Of a DNA stretch of 64,000 nucleotides, positions 1-11,906 are shown in pieces. A program made the position numbers and the translations under genes. Positions within the stretch are counted from its first letter, which is position 1. Every line of letters starts with the position of its first letter. Where the stretch lies: contig NW_024881670.1 of assembly GCF_019059575.1 (NCBI RefSeq), positions 827,349 to 891,348 on the forward strand. The letters run 5' to 3'. The notes beneath the pieces are model-generated. The model saw only the letters and a list, made by a program, of their open reading frames with translations. It did no database searches and was not told the DNA's origin. Origin of the DNA: Amphibalanus amphitrite. Taxonomy: Eukaryota > Arthropoda > Thecostraca > Balanomorpha > Balanidae.

Positions 1-1780
1 GGAAGCCGGTGGATAAAGAGTAGCGGACCATCAACCTGTACACGACTGTACTCCCGGTCCCTCCGGCTGCACCTGGTGCCGTCCCAGGTGGCTCATTGTG
101 ATTGCGTGATGAGCCGAGGACCCACTGACTCGCTCCTATACCGCTCACACTTGTGTCGTGGATTACCACTGTTGCAGCAAACAATTATCCGTGGACGGCC
201 TGCATGAACGCGCCATAGATGTATAGCTTATCAGCCGGGAACTTCTACAGACGTGCCCGGGGAGGTGGGCCGCTATGTATATCATGGTAAAATAGATAAC
301 GAGTTATTTTAATGGAGCTTGCCTTTTTATAATAAGTCTATCAGGCATTTAAAAAAATTATTTAATAAGTCTAGAATCACAAGGCATCTACGATTATAAC
401 GACACGAGAACTTCTTGGCAATAGATCAACATGTGTTAGGTATACTACATCGACGCACAACGGGTGCGGTCTAAATCGGTTTCTTAACCACGCGCCTATT
501 TTACCTATCAAACGTTTTCTAAGTGATCCGACTCCAGCTCTCTCAAGTCTTTAGTTTCAGGGTCCCTAATTCCTTAGCCAACATATATGTATTCCCTGCT
601 TGAATAGTCCATAGCATGCAGGCGCGCACACAGGATTTTTGAATGGGGGGGGGGGCACGACCTTCGAACTGGGCCCCCCATGCCGAAGGGCCCCCCCCCC
701 CCCGAAAAAAAAATACGGGCCACGGGGTTATATTTCGGTTGGTTTGAAGCTTGAGCAATTGGTTTGTCAATGCATGGTAAAACAATTATTTCGGTACCGG
801 CTTAATTTTCAAAACATATACATCTATTTTTACGCTAGCATGTTTTTTCAAATGTGACTCAGAGCCGGTACATATATCTAATCATCTAATTTATTACGTA
901 AAACATTTCATTAATAAACATTTTTGCAAGTCCCTCAGAAATCAGTCCCGGGCAGCGACTGACTGCTGGCCGGCCGACCGGCCCCGGGTGGCTAGAAGCA
1001 GCTGGGCCGGTCACTGTTTAGTGTTTCGCCCGGATGTGTAGAAGCGGGAGCAGCACTCCTTTTTCACGTATATTCGCATATTTTTTAGGCACATCGACAT
1101 GAAATGTCATTATATCTGATACGATGCGGGATCACAGACTAGAGATCCAGCTTATAACTTATATTTAATGTTTAACCGATGAATCAACTCAACAGGACTA
1201 TGTACGATGCATGTCGGACACGTACCCAGAATTTCACCCAAGAGGGGTCACCTGCTGGTCACCTGACCCCGGGCCCGCGAGTCACCCGGGGGCCCGGGGT
1301 CAGCTCAGGCAAGGATGTATCCAGGACCTTTCGATGGGAGGAGGGAGGCACGGTGGGCCCAGTCTCACTGGCAGACGGGTCTCTTTAAAACGGTCTTTGC
1401 ATGAGAAAATGTGGAAAATTGGCAAGTAAAAGTATCATTTATGCCCGAGGAGTGTGCCTAATGTGCACTAATGCCTAATGTACATGGTATTTTACGAGCG
1501 AGCGAAGCGAGCGAGCTCCTCAGAGTCACCGGTGTGTGGCGCGCTCAGAGGTGCCAGTGAAAGGCCGCCAGATGCGCTGGTGTTGGGTCCTCACAGGCGC
1601 CGTTGCGGGGTCTTAGGGCTTAGAGACACTGGTGGGGCCAGCATTGGCATGTGTGTGACCCTGCAAAATGGCCTGCAAGTGGAAAGTGGCCCGCAGGGCC
1701 CCTCGGTTTCGAAGAAACCCTAAACCCGAGAACGGGCACGTACCCCCTCGCTCCCTTGCTATGTCACTGAATCCAAGTGA
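1..1780. other. Intergenic DNA, no gene recognised
   Basis: I see no convincing coding sequence here. Open frames are short and come from GC-rich or low-complexity stretches. Recognisable items are a G-run/C-run segment at 643-702, a GC-rich run of GGTCACC and GGGCCC words at 1240-1320, and a GAGCGAAGCGAGC-type palindromic stretch near 1496-1515. Confidence 0.5.
643..702. repeat. G-run / C-run inverted segment
   Basis: A run of about 11 G is followed by roughly 35 bp of mixed sequence containing GGGCCCCCC and then a run of about 13 C. The two runs can pair into a long hairpin. The flank (TTCGAACTGGGCCCCCC) resembles the flank of the similar structure at 2950-2987 (TTCGAGCTGGGCCCCCC), so the two are probably related repeats. 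Confidence 0.55.
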
Positions 1781-1789
1781 TCAGGGACC

Positions 1790-2876
1790 CTTTAGGTAAT
1801 CACGGGCGTTTCAGATGACCAGGGGTTTTCAATTGATCAGGGGCCAACCAGGTGACCATGGGCCCCTCTGGTAATCAGGCCTTAAGGTGCCCTCAGATGA
1901 CCTCAAAGGGCTCTCAGATGGCCTCAAAGGGCCCTCAGATGGCCTCAAGTAACCAGGGACCCCATCAATAACCAGGGCCCCTCAGTAAACGGGGGTCACT
2001 CAGGTAACTGTAAGAGTCCCACAGATAACCAGGGGCGGCAAGAAATCTCAGGTCCGTTTTTGACAAGGCTCTTATTGACTCAGGTGCGAGCCCTTTGCCA
2101 TCAGCAGAGGGCCCTTTCAAGCCTTTTGAGGGCCGTTTAACGTCTCTTGAGTTCCCATTGAGGCCTTCTAAGGGCCCTTTGAGCAGTCGAGGGGTCTTTG
2201 AGGCCTTTTGAGGGCCTCTTGACGTCCGCTGAGGACCGTTGGACGCCAGCTGAGGACCGTTTTGGGCCTTCTGATGGCCATTAGACGCCAATGGATGACC
2301 CTCTGACACCAACTGGGGCCCTCTGACACCAGCTAAGGACCCTTTAAGTTTGACGTTAGCTCAGGGCCCTCTGACATCAGCTGGGGGGCCCTCTGACGCT
2401 AGCTCAAGACCCTTTGACGCTCTTTAAGGCCTTCTGAGGGCCCCTTGGGGCTTTCTAAGGGCCCCTTGAGGCTTTTTGAGAGCCGCTTGACGATAACTGA
2501 GGACAGCTGGACTCCAGCTGAGGACCGTTTGAGGCCTTCTGATGGCCATTTGGCGCCAGCTGAGGGCCATCTGGCACCAGCTGGCGTTTGACGTTAGCTG
2601 AGGGCCCTTTGAGGCCATCTGAGGGCCCTTTAAGGCCATCTGAGAGCCCTTGGAGGTCATCTGAGGGCCCCTTAAGGCCATCTGAGGGCCCTTTGACACC
2701 ATCTAAGGGCCCTTTGACACCAGATGAGGGCCCTATGACGCTAACTGAGGGCCCTTTGAGGTCATCTGAGGGCCCTTCGAGGCCATCTGAGGGCCTTTTG
2801 AGACCATCTGAGGGCCCTTTAAGGCCAATTGAGGGCCCTTTGTACACGGTCTTCGGTGGTCTAAGGATCAGTTAGA
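1790..2876. repeat. Degenerate 21-bp minisatellite
   Basis: Variants of a unit close to GAGGCCATCTGAGGGCCCTTT repeat for about 1 kb. They are most regular at 2590-2850 and more degenerate to the left, where longer GACGCCAGCTGAGG-type variants appear. Because 21 is a multiple of three, both strands keep long open frames (a seven-residue repeat such as EGPLRPS on the plus strand). Those frames follow from the repeat length and I do not call them genes. Each unit contains GGGCCC, a six-base palindrome. Confidence 0.8.
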
Positions 2877-2915
2877 GGCCCATTTGAGGCGGCCTTCGGC
2901 CGCCTCAAATGGGCC
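2877..2915. repeat. Perfect 18-bp hairpin closing the minisatellite
   Basis: The left arm reads GGCCCATTTGAGGCGGCC, the spacer is TTC, and the right arm is its exact reverse complement. It sits at the right edge of the 21-bp minisatellite and reuses its words (GAGGC, GGCC). It looks like an inverted duplication of the repeat edge. Confidence 0.85.
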
Positions 2916-2949
2916 CCTATTCCTTCGAGCTGGGCCCCCCAACTCGAAT

Positions 2950-2987
2950 GGGGGGGGGGGGCACGGGCCCGTGTGCCCCCCCCCCTT
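2950..2987. repeat. G-run / palindrome / C-run hairpin
   Basis: About 12 G lead into CACGGGCCCGTG, a perfect palindrome, and then about 12 C. The same architecture recurs at 26674, 38403, 42524, 43674 and 45891, where it is subterminal in TTAA-type elements or in a solitary element end. Confidence 0.7.
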
Positions 2988-3143
2988 GTGTGCGCCCTTG
3001 ATAGCATGGCAGCTTCACATGCCGAAGCAGTTAGGGAAACGTGTCAGGAAGAGCGGGAGGATGGTTCGGCGGTCCGTCTCAGTCTCAGTCCAAGGTCTGT
3101 GGCGCGCCTGGGGCTCCCCGATCCCGCCGGCCGAGCGGGCTCC

Positions 3144-3150
3144 TATTTAA
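3144..3150 (+). promoter_or_regulatory. TATA-like box of the first cuticle gene
   Basis: TATTTAA lies in a GC-rich context about 90 bp upstream of the proposed start codon at 3237. It would place the transcription start near 3172-3180, giving a 5' leader of about 60 bases. Cuticle genes of arthropods commonly have TATA promoters and short leaders. The assignment rests on position and sequence only. Confidence 0.45.
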
Positions 3151-3236
3151 CCTGGCCGCGGAGCTGGGCCGCCACTGACTCTCTGTGCCGCGGTGGTGGA
3201 ACCAGTGCTGATCGACGCACCGATACTTGGAACACT

Positions 3237-4520
3237 ATGCTTAGACTGCTGGTGAGTTCGAGTGGATGCTCCCTGTGGATGATCCGTGTAATGCAACTTT
3301 CTGTTGGTATAAATGCGCTAATTAGTTTTATTGCGATCATGACTATACACTGTTTTTCGGCAATAGTTGCATTTTCAAGTTTACCGACCAGTGACTACCA
3401 AAATCGGCCAATAAAGGTATTAGGCCAAAAGATAAAAGGTCAACGTTATGCAGTAAGGTTGTTTCGGCAGCTCATGCATGTAATCACAAAATGTGATCTT
3501 GCGTGAGGAAATATCTTGTGATCTTGAAATGTGGTATAAAAATGTAATTTTGCGTGATCGTTGAATGCAATAATAAGTTGTTGAACTCAATAAAGGCATA
3601 TCTATTGTCTAAGTCAAATGTCAACGTAATGCAGCAGTTTTCTTTCCGCATCCAATGCGAGTGATCGTGCATGAATAAATGCCAGCTTTGCTTATGGTCA
3701 CTTACAGAGCTACTACGTGAAAACATTTGTAAACTGAGAAGAATGTATCAAATAGCTATGCATCCAGCGATATTATACAGGGACCGGATCTTCTTCGACA
3801 ATCTGTTCCAGTCGTTTCTTTCTGAAGTGAACTGTTGACAGGTGATGGAGCGCCTCCATTGTCGACGATGCTTAAAGGCTAAAGCTCCCCCACCTGACGC
3901 GTCTCTCTATACTTTGGCAGATGGTGTGCGGCTGTCTGGCGGCCTGCCTGGCTGCTCCGCAGAGACAGCAGTTCGCTCAGCAGCAGCAGCAGTTCGCTCA
4001 GCAGCAGCAGCAGCAGTTCCGGCCGACCGCGAGGCCCTCCACCACCACCCCCGTGCCGATCCTGCGTCAGATCTCCAACTCCAACGAGGACGGATCCTAC
4101 ACTTACGGCTACGAAGCCGCCGACGGCTCCTTCAAGCTGGAGACGCGCAAAGCCAACGGCGAGGTGTTCGGCAAGTACGGCTACATCGACGCCCAGGGCG
4201 AGCTGATCACCATCGAGTACGGCGCCAATCAGCATGGCTTCCAGCCGTCCGGCAAGGGCATCACCGTTGCGCCGCCCACCCTCGTCGATGAGTCCAGCAA
4301 GGACTACGACTACATCGACGAGGAGCCCGTGGCGCCGGTGCGCAGCCAGAGCCGCCCTGCCGCCCCCGCCCCCGCCCGCGCCCCGGTCCGTGCCGCCGCC
4401 CCGGCGCCCGCGCCCGTCTCCGTGGCCCGGCCGGTCGCCCAGCCGATTGCCAAGGAGGAGTTCGACAGCAGGTTTGCCGATTTCGACGCCAGGATCGCCA
4501 GGCTCTTCAGCCGTGCTTAA
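3237..4520 (+). CDS. Cuticle protein with RR-1-like chitin-binding domain
   Basis: Two coding exons, 3237-3251 and 3921-4520, are joined by a 669-bp phase-0 intron (donor GTGAGT at 3252, acceptor TTTGGCAG ending at 3920). The product is 204 residues. Residues 1-17 form a signal peptide (MLRLLMVCGCLAACLAA), so it is secreted into the cuticle. A polyglutamine stretch follows at about 20-37. The Rebers-Riddiford domain lies at about 61-115, from NEDGSYTYGYEAADGSF through GFQPSG, with the spaced aromatic residues that contact chitin. The C-terminal third is rich in Ala, Pro and Arg and ends in a short charged tail (FDSRFADFDARIARLF). I chose the short first exon because the larger exon alone would begin mid signal peptide, and because the second cuticle gene in this window has the same structure. 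The RR-1-like class is inferred from the spacing and not from a model score. Confidence 0.88.
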
Positions 4521-5214
4521 GTGATTATCTATGTTTTGCTTCTGAGAAGTGTCATTTTCATTTATTTCGCTGACAATATATCATGATGTTTAAAAAGTCA
4601 CCAATCTGTGTCTTGTGCGGTTGAATAGCTACTTGCAGGTCAGTCATTGTGAGAAAAAGTGTGCTACATCGGTGTTCTTGGTTTGCTACAGTCTACCAAT
4701 GCTCCCACCGTTCGTGAAGCGCCGACCTCTCTGGTCATTTTGTTTGTAAAATTGAGGGTCCTTGTAATATCACATGTTGCACGGTGACTTGTCAACATGA
4801 ATCTAATGTCATTAAGTGTCATATATGTGTCAAAATATAGCACTATACTTCCCTCAAACGCCTAAAACTAAGGTTTGCTGTGTTCTTGAATCAAAGCAAA
4901 ACGAAATGTACACATCACACCATGCAATGATGATGAAAATCTCACGGCTTAACAATACGACAGCATGGAGAACAGGTATACACTGCATAGATAGTAGTTA
5001 CGCTATCATGTTTACGGACGGATTAGATGTTTTATTGAGATGCAATTCAGTTTCACCCTAAAAACCGTCTATTGAGTCAGAGCTTCGAAGGTTGAGTAGG
5101 TAGGTGAATAACTAAATAACTCATCAGTTTTATTTAGAAAATCACAGCTAACATCTATTTACTGGATTTGCCGAAAACGACTGCAGTGCTACTCAAATGT
5201 ATCTGATGTAGGGA
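4521..5214. other. 3' flank of the cuticle gene, non-coding
   Basis: AT-rich sequence holding the 3' untranslated region of the cuticle gene and intergenic DNA. I see no clear AATAAA close after the stop codon. The open frame at 4816-5061 has no coding features. Confidence 0.45.
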
Positions 5215-5470
5215 ACAACGAGTGCCCGCCACTTCTGCCGGCGCCTTTTGGTGACTGCTGCTGCTGAGCCGCTATTGCCGTCCGCAGCTACTGTCGTGGT
5301 CAGGGTCGTGGACCGCCCGCGGCGGTGACCGTTCTCGATCGCTGATTGGCTGCCTCGGGGCGGCCCCGACCCGGTGCTGGGTCGGGCGCCGTGCGCGTGA
5401 GGGAATTGCAGGCGGCGCAGCGCGGCGCGAGCGGGTGCTCACTGGTCAGTGCTCTCCTCGTATTGTGAAC
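5215..5470 (+). promoter_or_regulatory. CpG-rich promoter-like island
   Basis: A sharply bounded GC- and CpG-rich block sits between AT-rich flanks. It holds GATTGGC (an inverted CCAAT box) near 5343 and an initiator-like TCAGT near 5440. Downstream, at 5487, a short frame MLALDNIYR runs only to a stop at about 5562 beside a possible donor (TAG|GTAATC). It could be a distal promoter with a non-coding first exon for the channel gene that starts coding at 7651, but no sequence evidence joins the two. Confidence 0.25.
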
Positions 5471-7650
5471 GCTGTGTCGTCAATACAATGTTGGCTCTCG
5501 ACAACATCTACAGAACACACACGAGACCGGAGAACACACACGAGAGGCACGTCTACGTATAGGTAATCTCTTATGATCTCTCAGTAACCGAGGTCAGTTT
5601 CAACTTTCATCAACCGAAAAATCAACCGCTGCTGTCCTTTGAAGGTCCAAAATCGCCCACAAATCTTTTGAGAATACTGCAGCCGGCACTTTTATGCTCG
5701 TAAAGCGAGGTTGTTCGTAGTCTTATGCCAACGCTCCAACCGATACTTCTTATCGGTATGCCATTTGATACTGAGTAATACCGTGGTAATACATAATGAG
5801 GTAAGCGTAGTTTCTTTCACAGAAAATGAGTCTACCACAACTTCGAATTACGTCTTGAAGGTTTGGATTGAGAGGAGCACCGACAGTGCACCAAAGGAGC
5901 AAAGCTCACCCTGCGGAAGGCCGGGAGTGTCCCCACGGGATAGCCCACACCCTGTCAACCAGTTATCCGAGGGAGACTGCTCAATATGGGATGACATTAC
6001 CGGTTCTGTTGGAGCCAAAAGCTCGAACAAGGTGATGTGGGAAAGGTTACTGTGTGGTTGATCCTGAGAACAGTGAGCAAGGATGTCCTCTTTTTTTTTT
6101 GCTAAGTTCCTAACTCCCAACCCTCAGATTGTGGTCTCCGGACAAATTGCATGTCTATCCATGGTTCCGGGACCAGCGTCCAATGAGCCAGCTATCACGA
6201 CTTAACGACTACATGACTGTCGAAATGTCTCTTCGACGACCCCTTCTGCACGACGCAGGAAGCGACGATCGGGACTCTGGCCGGATGCATGCACATTTAG
6301 ATGTGCTTCAGCTGGGCTCCCTTACACGCCACGCCCTTACAGTTTGCACGATCATTGCAATTAATTACTGATTAAGCTCCCGAGAGAGATTCAAGTCAAG
6401 GTGGGTGATTGCTCACATGCTCCATGTGTTTTAGCGTTTTGTTTTAGACTCATCAAAGGTTTTGTTGTAGTTAATGACGTAGTTACCTGACAAGCTTCGA
6501 GCTTACTGACATCCTTTCAGCCGCAGCCGAGCGAGAGTTGGCCGCCTGCGCCTTCATCCGTAGCGTCTCAGTGGCACTGGGCCGTCCCTCGGACCGGTTT
6601 GGGCGGTGCGCCGGCCGGGGCCATCCGCCCATCTCGCTCTCCAGATACAGGAAGCGGCCGACTGACGCGCCCTCGCCCCGGGCGGTCTCAAGGTCGCGAC
6701 AGGGCGGCGGCAGCGCGGCGGAAGTGATCCCGTACAGGACGAGGGCGTGCCGGTGGGGCAGGGGCGCCGAGGTGACCGGCAGAGCTCCGCGGTTGGAATG
6801 GGAAGACGGCGGACACGTATCTGAGCGCCGGCTCTGCTATCTGACGCGCCTTCCGGCGAGGTCAAGTGGTCGAGTCGAGCAACCGCAGTGGAATATTGGT
6901 GCGCGAGCGGTAAGGGTTAACTAGCTAGTGGACTGGAGGATTTGAGATGAAAATCGAGGGTGTTACAGCATGGAGAATGAGGCATGAATATATCTGCTTT
7001 GCCAGAGATGCGTGTTTGGAAGAAAAGTGTGCTTCCATAAGAATGTGTTGTCTTTTCAATAAATTAGATAGTCAAACAAAATGCAATTCCTCTTGCTTGC
7101 AAAAGTTCTCGATAAAATCGATCGAATTACCTACGATCTAAAACGTTATTTTCGGGTGGTGACTAGCGAAAAATACCGTCAAGCTAAGGATAGGAGACGC
7201 TATACCCGCACGCGTTTTCGTCGAACAATGGTAAACACTGTCTGGCCGAGTGAGGCACTGTGCCAATGTCATCGGCCTTATAGAGGACAGCCGCTGTGAC
7301 GACTCGACTGCAGTTTACGCCATTTCTCCCAGCCAACACAATAGAGCCGCATCAATAGTGCCATAATGAGCATGCACAAAGGAAACACCGGCGCCCTGGC
7401 CATTCGTCACCGAAACAGCGCGGTGCGGCTGTTTAGTGCACTGCCACTCCATGAGAACAGGTCCAGATGACTACCTCTTCAGTCGGCCATTCGTCCAGTG
7501 CACCTCCGAGTTACAGCTCGTGCCGCACTGTCTTCTGTCACGCTCTGATCGCGTGCGAGCTTCGACGCATCGCTAGTGACGCACGGTCGCTGGGAGGGCG
7601 GGTCGACGCGGCGGGTGGCCGCCGCTCTGACCTACCCGGGCCGGCGTGCA
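5471..7650. other. Upstream region of the channel gene, unassigned
   Basis: Mixed sequence with a GC-rich block at about 6520-6860. On the minus strand that block has a frame of about 100 codons without an ATG, containing HALVLYGITSAALPPPC and GRFLYLESEMGGWPRP, which reads somewhat like protein. There is no convincing splice context, so I leave it uncalled. The segment 7440-7650 is also GC-rich and probably includes the 5' leader of the channel gene. Confidence 0.35.
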
Positions 7651-10600
7651 ATGAAGCGCCCCCGCCAGCCGGACAGGACGCTGGAGCGGTTCCTGGTCGA
7701 GGGTGGCGGCTGGAGCCTCGCCGGCGCCATGTCTGGCGAGCAGGCCGGGAAGCTGCAGCGTATCAGACGGCTGACGGAGCAGCCGGCCCGCGGGACAGCA
7801 GAGAAACCCGCCGGTGCCGCGACCGCCTGGTGGTTGAGAGTTCGTGCCGTCATTGTCGCCGTGTTTGCGGTGCTGTTCCTCACACAGGTAGGTGAACGAA
7901 ACACGTAATCGACCGGCGTATACGATGGCGTGCGTATAGCAAACAGTCGCTCCTAAATAGAAAGTTAAGTTGTTATGATGTCAGGACTTCGAAACGGTTC
8001 CCGTATTCTCAAAATGCATTTGGGTGCGGTATATATCATTTAGGAATGATGTGCTTACTGCGAGTTTATAGACTCAAATTAAGAGTAGACGTTCAACTAC
8101 AGTAAAATTGAAAATCTAAAAAGCGCGATAATCCAGGCTGCAGGGCCACAGGCGTAACTTGGAAAATGGAATGATAAAAACGTTGGAATAAATACAAATA
8201 ATTTATTCCAAAGGACTAATTGGTTGATTATTAGTGGGAGACGCGCAAAGTGGCTATTCGTTTTCGCAGCAACTTGGCGTTCAATACTTTATCTTCAGAA
8301 ATTGTAATAATATAAAAATGTATGAATCGGTACAAGTATTCTATCAGGTCTTTGCCATAATAAACGCTCATTAGACGCTCATAGTGTAATAGTGTTATAT
8401 CGCTCACAGTGGTATCTACTGCTGGTTCCTTTTATTTCATATCACTGATGTCTGGAAAGGATCTGATAATCTTCTAGCAAAGTGTTTATCGAACATCGTG
8501 CAGCTTGCAACATCTGTGTGTACATCACCAAAATAGCAAAAGACAGCTTAAACCCATTTTCATTTCAGGTGTTTGTCAGCGTGACAAAGCTTCTGTACAA
8601 TAATACGATATCGACGGTCAAGTGGAAGCCTTTCGAGCAAGGCTTTCCTCTTCCAGCCGTGACCATCTGCTCGTACACAAACATCAACTCGTAAGTTCGT
8701 CACTTAATGCTGACAGGTGGATAATTGCAAGGAACTGCAAGCGCACCGGCTTGGCTTTGGGGCCGCATCAGATGGCGGATGTCAAGCTCACCATCAGGCG
8801 CTGGGACGGCGGATTTGCGTTGCCCGAACACCCACATTGCTGGCAATTCTCCACTGAATGGACTGCTCCATTTTTTTCTTCTTCAAATAAACACATAAAT
8901 TATGCCGGAAGAATGAATTAAAGATCGAATTGCTTCATCATAGAATGATGCTTATATCATGCAAACTATTGAAAACTGAGCTGGTTCAGGCTTAATGACT
9001 GATAAATATGTTGTTCCAGGAATCTGACACTGGACCAGTTTGTTTTGGAGTGTAATGTGATTACTGACACCTGTGAAGAGGCTATGGGCAAGTACTTGGA
9101 GGTAACAACGGTGAACTTGGACACCAGGAGATGCTTCACATTCACCACAAGTGAGCAGTTATGTTGCTTGTGTTCATTTCATCGCCGCTATCCTCTGAAG
9201 TCTGATCTGTCACATAATTCCTTTTATCTCCCCAACGCAGTGCATCTACAACAGTCACTTCCCAATAACTCTCATTTTCCTTCCTTGGCTCCTTTGATTG
9301 CTCTTGTTTTTTCTTCCCGTTTTCCTTAGTCTTATCCCGTTTTTTCTTACAATGCGCAATCTTCCCTGGAGGCTTCATGTTGAAGTGGTTTGTTAATTTC
9401 TGTCTTTCGGCCACGTACGTTACATGCGAAAGAGACTCAGACGTGGATACAGCGGCTTACCTATATAGGTCGTGAAGTCTCGATGTCACCTTCACTTTTT
9501 TTTACCTGAAGTTTGGTTATGATTTTTGTAATTATTATAAAATTACATCTATTTTGACGCTGACGGTTCCGCTTTTATCATAAAGAAGACGTTGATGATT
9601 CCATATTACTGCAGGTCAAAATGCTCCATTGAATGAAAAGGATAACGGAATAGCAATGCGACTGGCGTTTCAGCCTGACGACATAGTCAAAGACAAGGTG
9701 GAGGTCTACCTTCACGGAAAGGCTGAGGTCAGTCAGCATGTTATACATGGCCACCATTTTATTCACACTGCACAATTCGCTTACTATGTAAATAAATGTT
9801 AATTGGTCAAGGATGTACTTAGTTGGCTTTCTCGTTTAGGATTTGTGGTTCATGTAGCCAGGAGCCTGCAATATTCAGGATCATGATAATTAAGTTTGTA
9901 AAACGAAGGTTGCTCAGTCCTGACTATTCTTATAAAACATCTATGATTCAGGCCTGATTAGGATTCATAAAAGTTTCCCTGTATGCACCCCTCTTGTTCT
10001 AAACCTACAGGCTTACAATCCATTCTTCGTCCTCGGCCTGGACCGCAACATCGAGATACCGCTGGGAAAGTCGATCAAGCTGGAGCTGATGGTGGAGATG
10101 TCCAAGTACCTCAACGGCTACGGCCACACGTGTCGAGAGGAGCCCGGCTACACCTATGTGGGCTGCCTCCGCTTTTGCTTCGAGGAGAAACTGATCGAGG
10201 CAGGACCGCGCTGCAAGTGAGAATCGATCATGATTTGATCATGTTGCATTTTACGAAACCAGTGACTGCAGCGTTACAATGTGTTCACAACGGTTAACAA
10301 TTACACTGATATTGAGATGGTATTAGCTCGAGCATGGGCGGCCTCATTTGAACGGCGTGACAGCTTCTGATCTACAGGTTGGACTGGATGATTCCACATC
10401 ATTCTGCACCGCTGTGTACTGAAGAAGATACCGTGCTGAATTTTAGCCGGGTGGTGGAAGAAAAGGTGAATTGAATTGGAAGTAAAAAATTTCATTCGTA
10501 GTGCTGTTTTAATTTACATGATGTGAGTGTAACTGCACAAATCGTAAATGACTCTTTGGTCAAATGGGAAAGAGCTTTAATTTTTGCTGCAGAAAAAATG

Positions 10601-11292
10601 AATAATGCGCGAAAATGTTGACGCTGTATATTCAAAACTTCAACAGTCGAAAACAATCGTGTAACCAATAACTATCCGTGACACGATAAATGAAGGCCGT
10701 GTGTCGTATGACCATGTTCAGTGCCGATTTGCTCCCTTCCGACAGGGACTGACGGTCTCACAAGACCATCCCGAGTGCGAGGCCTCCTGTGACCAGGCCT
10801 GCGTCACATACAACTATCGCGGCGTCGAGTACTCCTCGCTCGTTCAAACGAAACTCGTCGACAACAAAGAGGCCAAGTTCAAATTTCGGTTCCGTGACAC
10901 ATACTACACGGCCATCGAAGAAGTAATAAATTATGACTTTTGGAGGTAAGATAATGATCATCACTTAGCAGCGACCTCAAGCATTAGCCTTTTGCTCAAC
11001 TGTTTGACAAATCACCGATTGAATTAAGTACAAGCACGTAAAAGTATCCCATCTGCATCGATTATAATCAAATGTGCTTACTGATGTCTGTTCACCGCTA
11101 TATCTGACCTCTCTTCCATATTTGCCCCGCAGTATGATCGGTGAGGTTGGCGGCACGCTGGGCTTTCTGCTCGGCCTGTCCCTCCTCTCCATCCTGGACC
11201 TGCTGGCTGACGGCGTGAAGTGGCTCAACAACTGGCGCATTCGCCGCAAAGGCCTCGCCGCCCGACTGCTCGTCGTTAGAGCCAAGTTCTGA
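7651..11292 (+). CDS. DEG/ENaC (pickpocket-like) sodium channel subunit
   Basis: Eight exons join in frame: 7651-7887, 8569-8690, 9020-9150, 9615-9727, 10011-10216, 10378-10465, 10746-10945 and 11133-11292. All introns are GT-AG, and the total of 1257 bases gives 418 residues. Features in order: cytoplasmic N-terminus; membrane segment 1 at about 61-84 (WWLRVRAVIVAVFAVLFLTQ); the post-M1 family signature FPLPAVTIC at 105-113; an extracellular domain with sequons at 90 (NNT) and 121 (NLT) and 11 cysteines, including GYTYVGCLRFCFEEKL and HPECEASCDQACVTYNYRG; membrane segment 2 at about 367-390 (MIGEVGGTLGFLLGLSLLSI) with the G-x-S selectivity triplet GLS at 380-382. The family forms trimeric amiloride-sensitive sodium channels in the plasma membrane. 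It is shorter than usual (about 500 or more), mainly in the extracellular finger and thumb region. The start is the first ATG in the open first exon; a further upstream coding exon cannot be excluded. Confidence 0.88.
8715..8856 (+). repeat. Diverged interspersed repeat in channel intron 2
   Basis: This segment matches 21635-21790 in patches: AGGTGGANAATTGC, GGCTTGGCTTTGG followed by GCCG, GTCAAG then TCACC, and CAATTCTCCA, in the same order and with similar spacing. It is a second, diverged copy of an unknown repeat. I saw no terminal repeats or target duplication. Confidence 0.5.
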
Positions 11293-11906
11293 ACCAATAG
11301 TAAAAAACGCGCTGGCTAGAGTGCCGAGAGCCTGCAGAAAGCTACCGATGGTCATCTCAGATTTAACTCAGTCACTTTTACGTTTTGAATTGCGCACCTA
11401 ATTCTGTTCTGCTTTCGATGTCGTTCAAATAATAACTCTAAAGTAAAATTCAATTTGTTCAAAATAGCTGGGAAAATTTAAGGACTATGTTGTGCCTCGG
11501 ATTAATAGCGCAGCTTACTGTTGAAACTTCTTTGCTAGTAGTCATGCTAGATATGCCTACCGTTTGAAGACTTTACGTTAAATTATTCCCGAATTGGTGG
11601 TAAGATCGTTCTTTTCACAGCCCATGACAGTATGCATAAGCCACAATAAATCCCATTCAGTTGGAGGGTCCGTCTTGCTAAGTTGTCTGCTGTTTGGCGT
11701 CAAGAAACAAACGTATACTCGCTCCATCACATATATTCTTCACGATGTTTGTGAAGATTTTTTGATCATTTTCAATGGCTGATGATCACAACACATGGTA
11801 CAAACAAGTGACAGGACAAACAAGAAAATCAAGTGGCTGACAACCCACTCGATGAAAGCATCACATTGTATCAAACGAGACTAGAAGAGGTGGACACATG
11901 TCCTCC
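11293..11906. other. Gap between converging channel and cuticle genes
   Basis: AT-rich sequence that must contain the 3' ends of two convergent transcripts, the channel (+) and the second cuticle gene (-). No other gene is visible. The open frame at 11594-11782 is short and unsupported. Confidence 0.45.

Noticed and set aside
1965-2875. Several 80-130 codon frames on both strands
   Set aside because: They are produced by the 21-bp minisatellite, whose unit length is a multiple of three. There is no start context, splice site or conserved domain.
3842-4524. Other frames over the first cuticle exon
   Set aside because: The spliced frame with the chitin-binding domain explains the region; the rest are overlaps.
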